Made by a program: the position numbers and the translations under genes. From contig CABSMC010000042.1 of assembly GCA_902478715.1 (NCBI GenBank), positions 1 through 19,806 on the forward strand: DNA of 19,806 bases. Direction: 5' to 3'. Each line of letters begins with the position of its first letter. The first letter of the stretch is position 1. The notes below the pieces were generated by a model. The model searched no databases and was not told the DNA's origin. It saw only the letters and a program-made list of their open reading frames with translations. This DNA is from an uncultured Adlercreutzia sp. Its GTDB lineage: Bacteria > Actinomycetota > Coriobacteriia > Coriobacteriales > Eggerthellaceae. Shown here piece by piece: positions 14,544-19,806 of this stretch.

Positions 14544-14661
14544 GGTGCGGGGGCGGACGGGGCCTCCGCGCGCAGGTTGCGCAGCGACTGGAACAGTCCA
14601 GTGGACTGTTCCACAAGGCGAGCCATTGCTTGAGCACGGAGGCCCCGTCCGCCCCCGCACC
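14544..14661 (+). repeat. Long intergenic stem-loop element, copy B
   Basis: The outer arms 14544-14568 and 14637-14661 are perfect 25-bp reverse complements. A second perfect stem, 14589-14599 with 14603-14613 (GGAACAGTCC / GGACTGTTCC plus one T-A pair), has a 3-nt AGT loop. It begins 20 nt after the glyA stop and ends 5 nt before the upp Shine-Dalgarno sequence. CCGCGCGCAGGTT and GCCATTGCTTGAGCACGG are shared with copy A, whose arm sequences are otherwise different. Its first half shares a 31-nt identical block (14566-14596) with copy C at 15368-15398. There is no T-run after it. Confidence 0.85.
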
Positions 14662-14680
14662 GGACGAAAGGAACTAAACT

Positions 14681-15322
14681 ATGGAATGGAACGACCGCGT
14701 TGTCGTCCTCGATCATCCCATCGTGCAGCATAAGCTGGCCATCCTGCGCGACAAGCACACCCCTTCCAACGAGTTTCGCGATGTCGTGCGCGAGCTCTCC
14801 CTGTTCGAGACCTACGAGGCCACCCGCGACTTGCCGCTGACCAACGTGTTCATCCAAACGCCCATCGCGCCTTTCGATGCCAAGCAGATCACGGGCCGCA
14901 AGGTGGCCTTCGTGCCCATTTTGCGCGCGGGCCTCGGCATGGTGGATGGAGCGCTGGAGGTTATCCCCCGGGCCCGCGTGGGGCATCTGGGCATGCAGCG
15001 CAACGAGGAGACCCACGAGCCCGAGAGCTACTACGACAAGCTGCCCCGCGACATCGCGAGCCGCCGCGTCTACGTGCTCGATCCCATGCTCGCCACCGGC
15101 GGTTCCGCCGAGGCGGCCGTCAAGTACCTGCGCGAGGCGGGCGTGTCGGGCACCATCCGCTTTCTGTGCCTCGTCTCGGCCCCGGAGGGCATCGAGCGTC
15201 TGCTCGCCGCCGACGATGACCTCATCATCTACACCTGCGCCATCGACGACGGCCTCAACGAGAACGCCTACATCGTCCCCGGCCTCGGCGACGCCGGCGA
15301 CCGCATCTTCGGAACGGAGTAA
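14681..15322 (+). CDS. upp: Uracil phosphoribosyltransferase
   Basis: 213 residues, the usual length. It begins VVVLDHPIVQHKLAILRDKH, a family signature. The PRPP-binding loop is VLDPMLATGGSAEAA (Asp134 first acidic residue), and the C-terminal uracil-binding region ends PGLGDAGDRIFGTE. The enzyme makes UMP from uracil and PRPP in the cytosol (pyrimidine salvage). GAAAGGAA (14666-14673) lies 7 nt before the ATG and directly follows the right arm of copy B, so the long hairpin could affect initiation or RNA stability. Downstream is a 272-nt gap with repeat elements and then comEB. Confidence 0.97.
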   Translation: MEWNDRVVVLDHPIVQHKLAILRDKHTPSNEFRDVVRELSLFETYEATRDLPLTNVFIQTPIAPFDAKQITGRKVAFVPILRAGLGMVDGALEVIPRARVGHLGMQRNEETHEPESYYDKLPRDIASRRVYVLDPMLATGGSAEAAVKYLREAGVSGTIRFLCLVSAPEGIERLLAADDDLIIYTCAIDDGLNENAYIVPGLGDAGDRIFGTE

Positions 15323-15340
15323 GTTTTTCGAGTATAGCTC

Positions 15341-15410
15341 GGCAGGCGGGGAGGTCGGCGGGGACCCCCGCGCGCAGGTTGCGCAGCGACTGGAACAGCC
15401 CGTTTTCGAC
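15341..15410 (+). repeat. Incomplete stem-loop element, copy C (5' half only)
   Basis: Positions 15368-15398 are identical over 31 nt to 14566-14596 of copy B. It starts 19 nt after the upp stop, as copies A and B start shortly after their upstream genes. The left arm (GCGGGGAGGTCGGCGGGGAC, 15346-15365) has no matching right arm downstream. The second inner arm and the TTGAGCACGG motif are also missing. The 3' boundary near 15400-15420 is approximate, and the sequence then passes into a different element. Confidence 0.7.
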
Positions 15411-15422
15411 CGAGGTTCGGCA

Positions 15423-15577
15423 GCGGAGAGGGGCGGGCGTGCTCTGCTGGCACCCTCTGAACACTGCCTAGCCGCGACCGAAGGTCGCAACATAAAAGCA
15501 TGAAGGAGCGAAGCGCCTGAGCCGAAGGCGAACAGTGTAGCGGGGCGTGCCTGCGGAGTGCGGCCGCCCCTCTCCGC
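15423..15577 (+). repeat. Long imperfect inverted repeat with a structured loop (element D)
   Basis: The left arm 15423-15466 pairs with the right arm 15533-15577. A perfect 14-bp base (GCGGAGAGGGGCGG with CCGCCCCTCTCCGC) continues to give 35 Watson-Crick pairs, 5 G-T pairs, 4 mismatches and one bulge. The loop contains GCGACC-GAA-GGTCGC (15474-15488), AGG-A-GC-GAA-GC-G-CCT (15504-15518) and GCC-GAA-GGC (15521-15529), three small hairpins with the same GAA loop. The right arm ends 3 nt before the comEB Shine-Dalgarno sequence. The G-T pairs are favourable only in the + strand transcript. Confidence 0.75.
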
Positions 15578-15594
15578 GAAGGGAAGGAACAACC

Positions 15595-16053
15595 ATGGCA
15601 GAAGATAACCGTCCCAGCTGGGACGAGTACTTCATGAAGATGGCCAACGACGTGGCCACCCGCACCACCTGTCTGCGCCGCGGCGTCGGCGCCGTCATCG
15701 TGAAGGATCGCCGCATCCTGGCCACGGGCTACAACGGCGTGCCCACCGGCCTTACCCACTGCAGCGAGACCGGATGTTTGCGCGAGCAGCTGGGCGTGCC
15801 GAGCGGCCAGCGCCACGAGATCTGCCGCGGCCTGCATGCCGAGCAGAACGCCATCATCCAAGCGGCCCGCTACGGCATCAACATCGCCGGCGCCACCATC
15901 TACGTGAACACGCAGCCCTGCGTCGTGTGCGCCAAGATGCTCATCAACGCCGGCATCACCGAGATCGTCTACCAGAACCCGTATCCCGACGAGCTGTCCC
16001 AGGAGCTTTTGGCCGAGTCCGGCATCCTCGTCCGGGAGTACACGGGGGAGTAG
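15595..16053 (+). CDS. comEB: Deoxycytidylate (dCMP) deaminase family protein, ComEB-like
   Basis: 152 residues. The zinc-dependent deaminase motif HAEQNAI (His81, Glu83) is followed by PCVVC (Cys109, Cys112). The start SWDEYFMKMANDVATRTTC and the insert HCSETGCLREQ are typical of dCMP deaminase/ComE operon protein 2. The expected reaction is dCMP to dUMP in the cytosol, feeding thymidylate synthesis together with C1 units from GlyA. The ATG at 15595 was chosen because GGGAAGGA (15581-15588) precedes it by 6 nt. The frame is open from 15547 but that part lies inside the right arm of element D. A DNA-uptake role is not implied by the name. It lies between upp and the atp operon, as in several clostridia. 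Confidence 0.93.
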   Translation: MAEDNRPSWDEYFMKMANDVATRTTCLRRGVGAVIVKDRRILATGYNGVPTGLTHCSETGCLREQLGVPSGQRHEICRGLHAEQNAIIQAARYGINIAGATIYVNTQPCVVCAKMLINAGITEIVYQNPYPDELSQELLAESGILVREYTGE

Positions 16054-16279
16054 ATCAGGGAAAAGTCGGTACGCACGACGAAGGGCGCGCCGAAGGCCTC
16101 TGTTTTAGTGCACTTGCACAAATTTTCCCTGCTCAGAAGGGAGAGCCGCCGCCGCGCTCTTTTCACCGCTCACCCAGAAATCGGCCAAATCGCTCAGCTT
16201 TTGTAGACGAGCCGTTATCATATACGGCGGTTTACATTGGGTATACAAGCGCGCGCAAGCGCCCCGACGGAAGCAGGTT
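16054..16279 (+). other. Intergenic region between comEB and the atp operon
   Basis: 226 nt, less GC-rich than its surroundings in its second half. Beyond the inverted repeat at 16056-16131 it holds an AT-richer segment at 16195-16247 with TATACG (16221) and TATACA (16242-16247), possible -10 boxes for the atp operon, and a short hairpin GCCGT/ACGGC at 16211-16228. No -35 box is convincing. No gene is visible here. Confidence 0.45.
16056..16131 (+). repeat. Inverted repeat after comEB with a small inner hairpin
   Basis: CAGGGAAAA (16056-16064) and TTTTCCCTG (16123-16131) are exact reverse complements. Inside lie GGCGCGCC (a palindrome) and GTGC-ACTT-GCAC (16108-16119), preceded by a short TTTT. 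It starts directly after the comEB stop, so it may end the rpiB-comEB transcript. It resembles none of copies A-D. Confidence 0.5.
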
Positions 16280-16564
16280 ATGGTACTGGCAATAGCACTC
16301 GGTGCGGCAGCGGGAATCGTGGGGTTTGCACCCCTCGTGTTCGGTTTGCATCGGGTGAAGCACATGACGGACGCGGGCAATCTGGGGCACATGGGCGTGC
16401 TCATGCTGTGCCTGCTCTTCTCATTCGTCCTCATGTTCGCCTTCGCCATCCTCTGCATCAACGTCAACCGGGATGCCGCGCTGCCCTTTGTCCTGTCGGA
16501 AGCCGGGGCCCTGTCCGTCACCGCCATCGTGTTCGGCGTGACGCGGCTGGCACGGAAAAGCTAG
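16280..16564 (+). CDS. atpI: Small membrane protein, probable AtpI-like ATP synthase accessory subunit
   Basis: 94 residues with three hydrophobic segments (about 2-22, 41-62 and 68-88) and short basic loops (HRVKH, RLARKS). It has no motif that alone proves the family. The call rests on size, membrane topology and position: it lies 13 nt before atpB, where atpI is found in many bacteria, and after upp/comEB as in Bacillus and clostridia. AtpI assists c-ring assembly or Mg2+ supply at the membrane. Known AtpI proteins usually have four segments and about 120 residues, so this one is short. The ATG at 16280 is preceded by GGAAGCAGG. It may alternatively be an unrelated small membrane protein. 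Confidence 0.6.
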   Translation: MVLAIALGAAAGIVGFAPLVFGLHRVKHMTDAGNLGHMGVLMLCLLFSFVLMFAFAILCINVNRDAALPFVLSEAGALSVTAIVFGVTRLARKS

Positions 16565-16577
16565 GAAAGGTTGATAC

Positions 16578-17351
16578 GTGGACGCTCTTTCAACGCTCTC
16601 TGAAGAGGTACCTCATCTTCAGGCATCCTTCGATCCCACCGTGGTTTTCGGCGGAGTCACCCAGTACATTTTGTGGATGGTCATCTGCTGGATCATCACG
16701 CTGGTGCTGATCCTCGTCGTGGGCCGCAAACTCACGCTCATCCCGACGAACAAGTTCGTCAACACCGTTGAGTACGGCTACCAGTTCGTGCGCAACGACA
16801 TGGGCGAGGGCATCATCGGCCACGGCTTCAAGAAGCACGTGCCCTTCCTCGCCACGCTGTTCTTCTTCATCCTCATCTCGAACTTCGTGGGTCTCATCCC
16901 CGGCTGCAAGACGCCGACGGGCACCATCTCGGTGACCTGGGCGCTCGCCACCATCTCGTTTATCTACTTCAACGTCTGGGGCATCAAGGCCAAGGGCGGC
17001 CTGGGCTACCTGAAGTCCTTCGCCCCGGCGGGCCTGCCGAAGGTCATGGTGCCGATCATCTGGTTTTTGGAGCTCATCTCTACCTGCATCCGCTGGCTCA
17101 CGCTCGCCGTCCGACTTTACGGCAACATGTTCGCCGGCCACATGGTGCTGGGCATCTTCGCCCTGGCCTCCAGCGTGTTCCTCACCTGCGGCATCCAGGC
17201 CCTCGATCCGCTGACCGGCGTGCTGTCGCTGCCCTGGTTCTTGCTGCTCATCGCCATGTATGCCCTGGAGACGCTGGTGGCGTTCCTTCAGGCCTACGTG
17301 TTCACGGTGCTCTCCGCGGTCTACGTCCAGATCGCCACGAGCGCCCACTAG
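16578..17351 (+). CDS. atpB: F1Fo ATP synthase subunit a
   Basis: 257 residues with five or six membrane segments. The essential arginine is Arg179 in LAVRLYGNMFAGHMVLG, and the last helices include YALETLVAFLQAYVFTVLSAVY with conserved Glu and Gln. Subunit a forms the half-channels that pass protons to the c-ring in the cytoplasmic membrane. It starts with GTG at 16578, preceded by GGAAAGG at 16563-16569. It is separated from atpE by a 153-nt gap with several stem-loops, longer than the other gaps in this operon. Confidence 0.97.
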   Translation: MDALSTLSEEVPHLQASFDPTVVFGGVTQYILWMVICWIITLVLILVVGRKLTLIPTNKFVNTVEYGYQFVRNDMGEGIIGHGFKKHVPFLATLFFFILISNFVGLIPGCKTPTGTISVTWALATISFIYFNVWGIKAKGGLGYLKSFAPAGLPKVMVPIIWFLELISTCIRWLTLAVRLYGNMFAGHMVLGIFALASSVFLTCGIQALDPLTGVLSLPWFLLLIAMYALETLVAFLQAYVFTVLSAVYVQIATSAH

Positions 17352-17504
17352 GAACCGCTTCCGCGCGCCGCGCCACGCGTCCGCGCACCCCGGGGCAGCA
17401 CGCCCCAACCCCGTTTGGGTTAAGCCGGCTCCTCCAAAGCCGGAAACCATAATCCGTAAGTGTTTTTGGGAAACAGGCTCAAAAACGACCTAAAGGAGGA
17501 AACT
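17352..17504 (+). promoter_or_regulatory. Structured leader between atpB and atpE
   Basis: Three stem-loops in a row precede the atpE start: AACCC-CGTTT-GGGTT (17407-17421), CCGGCT-CCTCCAA-AGCCGG (17425-17443) and GTTTTTG/CAAAAAC (17462-17468 with 17480-17486). The loop CCTCC (17431-17435) is complementary to the GGAGG of the atpE ribosome binding site (17495-17499). This could tune translation of subunit c, which is needed in excess over the other subunits. The effect is inferred from complementarity alone. Confidence 0.45.
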
Positions 17505-17723
17505 GTGGAAACTGTATTCGTCATTGCTGCGCTGAAGCTCGTCGGCTATGGCCTGGCCACCATCGGCCCCGGCCTCGGCATCGGCATCGCCTGCTACGGC
17601 TGCTGCGTGGGCACCGCCCGCCAGCCCGAGGTGGGTGGCCGTCTGTTCACGAACTTCATCATCGGTGCCGCTCTGGCCGAGGCCCTGGCCCTCATCGGCT
17701 TCGTTCTCGCCTTCATCCTCTAG
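17505..17723 (+). CDS. atpE: F1Fo ATP synthase subunit c
   Basis: 72 residues forming two membrane helices joined by the polar loop ARQPE (38-42). The ion-binding carboxylate is Glu59 in GAALAEALALIG. The residue after Glu59 is Ala, not Ser/Thr, and an Ile stands where Na+-binding c subunits have Gln, so this looks like a proton-type ring. Helix 1 holds the glycine packing motif GPGLGIGIA and then an unusual cluster of three cysteines (Cys30, Cys33, Cys34). The GTG at 17505 was chosen because AAAGGAGG (17492-17499) lies 5 nt upstream and it gives a normal length. The frame is open from 17460, but that lies in the leader. Confidence 0.95.
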   Translation: METVFVIAALKLVGYGLATIGPGLGIGIACYGCCVGTARQPEVGGRLFTNFIIGAALAEALALIGFVLAFIL

Positions 17724-17779
17724 TTCTAGTCTTTAACCGGTTGTCATAGCCGTTATAAGGCTGGAAGGAGGAATTGCAC

Positions 17780-18391
17780 GTGAAGACAAGAGCGAACAAA
17801 GCAGTTGCGAAGGTCGCCTTCGGCGCCCTGGCTCTCAACGCTGCTTTCCCGGCGCTCGCGTTCGCTGCTGAGGCGGAACAGGAGGGCGGCATCTCCGCCA
17901 TCCTCCCGGACATGGCGGAGTTCATCCCCATGCTCATCGCCTTCATCATCCTCTGGATCATTCTCGCGAAGTTCGGCTGGCCGATGTTTGCCGGCATGCT
18001 GGAGAAGCGCGAGAACACCATCCGCGAGGCCCTGAAGAAGTCTGAGGAAGCTCAGATCGAGAGCGAGCGCGTGCTGGCTGAGTACAACAAGCAGCTGGCC
18101 GACGCCAAGGCCCAGTCCGCGCAGATCATCGCCGACGCCCGCTCGGTGGGCGAGGCCGTCAAGGCGGACATCACCGCCCAGGCCCAAACCGAGGCCGCCG
18201 ACATGATCGCGAAGGCCAAGGCCGCCATCGAGGCCGAGAAGAAGCAGGCCATCTCCGAGCTGCAGGCCACCGTGGCCGACACCTCGGTCGATGTGGCCGC
18301 GCGCCTGATCGGCGAGGATCTCACCGAGGGTGAGCACCGCGCCATCATCGAGCGCTACGTCAAAGAGGCGGGTAGTTTCAATGGCAACTAA
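17780..18391 (+). CDS. atpF: F1Fo ATP synthase subunit b
   Basis: 203 residues. The membrane helix at about 48-66 (FIPMLIAFIILWIILAKFG) and the following FAGMLEKRENTIREAL start are typical of subunit b. A long charged, heptad-like helix (VLAEYNKQLADAKAQSAQII) then forms the peripheral stalk. Ahead of the helix is an extra N-terminal segment that looks like a cleavable signal peptide: basic KTRANK, a hydrophobic stretch at 8-29 and an A-F-A cleavage-like site near residue 29. GTG 17780 is preceded by GGAAGGAGG (17763-17771), 8 nt away; TTG 17774 is too close to it. The 3' end overlaps atpH by 11 nt. Confidence 0.95.
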   Translation: MKTRANKAVAKVAFGALALNAAFPALAFAAEAEQEGGISAILPDMAEFIPMLIAFIILWIILAKFGWPMFAGMLEKRENTIREALKKSEEAQIESERVLAEYNKQLADAKAQSAQIIADARSVGEAVKADITAQAQTEAADMIAKAKAAIEAEKKQAISELQATVADTSVDVAARLIGEDLTEGEHRAIIERYVKEAGSFNGN

Positions 18392-18958
18392 TCGTCTCGT
18401 CGTGAAAGAGGAAGTCGCGGTTTACGCATCGGTGCTCTTCGATGCCGCCCATACCGCCGGCGGCCAGGAGGCAGTGCTTGAGGTGCGCGAGCAGATGGGC
18501 GAGATCATCCGCCTCATGCGCGCCGATCTGGAGCTGACTCAGAGCCTGTCGAACCCGGACTTCACCCCCGCCCAGCGCAAGGAGCTGGTGGAAGGCGTCT
18601 TCGCCGACTGCCATCTGGCGCTGCGCGAGGTGCTCGCGGTCATGGCCGAGCGCGGCCAGGCGGACCTGCTGCCGCGGGTCTATGACGCGTACCGCGAGCT
18701 GCTGGGCGACAAGCTGGGCATTTGCGTGGTCGACGTGACCACCGCCGTGCCGCTCGACGACGGACTGCGCCAACTCATTACGGAAAAAGCCGAGGCCGAT
18801 CTGGGGCGGCGCGCGGTGCTGCGCGAGCGCATCGATGCGTCCATCCTGGGCGGCATCATCATGGATGTTGACGGCAACTACATTGACGCGAGCATGATCT
18901 CGCAGCTCAATCGCGCCCGCAACGTCCTCAAGGACACAACAGATGGAGGTGAATGCTA

Positions 18959-18959
<1 letters not shown>
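18381..18959 (+). CDS. atpH: F1Fo ATP synthase subunit delta
   Basis: 192 residues with the OSCP/delta pattern: an N-terminal helical domain beginning VAVYASVLFDAAHTAGG, the segment LSNPDFTPAQRKELVEGVF, and the C-terminal ERIDASILGGIIMDVDGNYIDASMISQLNR. It links the peripheral stalk (subunit b) to the top of the alpha/beta ring. The ATG at 18381 lies within the end of atpF (11-nt overlap), so translation is probably coupled. The only upstream purine stretch is AGAGGCGGG around 18365. The frame is open from 18330, but that is a shadow of atpF. The protein ends in a cysteine. Confidence 0.96.

Positions 18960-19806
<847 letters not shown>

Noticed and set aside
14212..14733. Plus-strand open frame running through copy B with a plausible-looking translation
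   Set aside because: It starts inside glyA in another frame and ends inside upp. The coding look comes from the repeat itself; similar spurious proteins may be annotated wherever this repeat occurs.
2248..15577. Integron attC sites or retron RNA as an explanation of the hairpins
   Set aside because: No integrase or reverse transcriptase is present, and the attC core sites (GTTRRRY and its complement) are not at the arm ends.
12773..15592. Very long minus-strand open frame (939 codons) across rpiB, glyA, upp and the repeats
   Set aside because: It lies antisense to three well-recognised genes, has low-complexity His/Arg/Gly/Ala-rich translation and no family motif. Such frames are expected opposite GC-rich codon usage.

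Overview
The window is a high-GC, gene-dense stretch in which every gene I can support lies on the + strand. Protein families, strong AGGAGG-like ribosome binding sites, frequent GTG starts and gene order suggest an anaerobic actinobacterium of the Coriobacteriia, most likely an Eggerthellaceae-type gut bacterium (Eggerthella, Gordonibacter, Adlercreutzia or a relative). The genus is inference and no 16S gene is present.

Layout: (1) 2-2236, the end of an ECF vitamin-transporter module, ecfA1 (cut by the window edge), ecfA2 and ecfT, joined by overlaps. (2) 2408-2833, a small pyridoxamine-phosphate-oxidase-like flavin protein, preceded by a long hairpin element. (3) 2909-6039, two tandem 476-aa AGCS sodium/alanine-glycine symporter paralogues; the first looks leaderless, the second has a good -10 box and a leader of about 120 nt. 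(4) 6232-12704, a five-gene chain in which every junction is a 4-nt ATGA overlap: HI0933/BaiN-like flavoprotein, COG2509-like FAD dehydrogenase, Sua5/TsaC, an alpha/beta hydrolase of monoacylglycerol-lipase type, and glycerol kinase. (5) 12818-16053, rpiB, glyA, upp and comEB (dCMP deaminase), which serve C1, PRPP and pyrimidine salvage. (6) 16280-19806, the start of the F1Fo ATP synthase operon, atpI-like, atpB, atpE, atpF, atpH and atpA (cut by the right edge). The order sua5 ... rpiB-glyA-upp(-comEB)-atpI-atpB resembles the order known from Bacillus and clostridia, here interrupted by the lipase-glpK pair.

The most unusual content is non-coding. Three intergenic gaps (after ecfT, after glyA and after upp) are filled by long stem-loop elements that begin 12-20 nt after one stop codon and end just before the Shine-Dalgarno sequence of the next gene. 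Two of them (2248-2374 and 14544-14661) have perfect 18-bp and 25-bp stems of quite different sequence around shared internal motifs, which is compensatory change. A third, incomplete copy (about 15341-15410) shares an identical 31-nt core with the second. It abuts a different structured element (15423-15577) with 44-position arms, five G-U wobbles that are favourable only in the + strand RNA, and a loop holding three C-GAA-G mini-hairpins. These look like a family of structured dispersed repeats or cis-acting RNAs. No CRISPR, insertion sequence, phage, tRNA or rRNA was seen.
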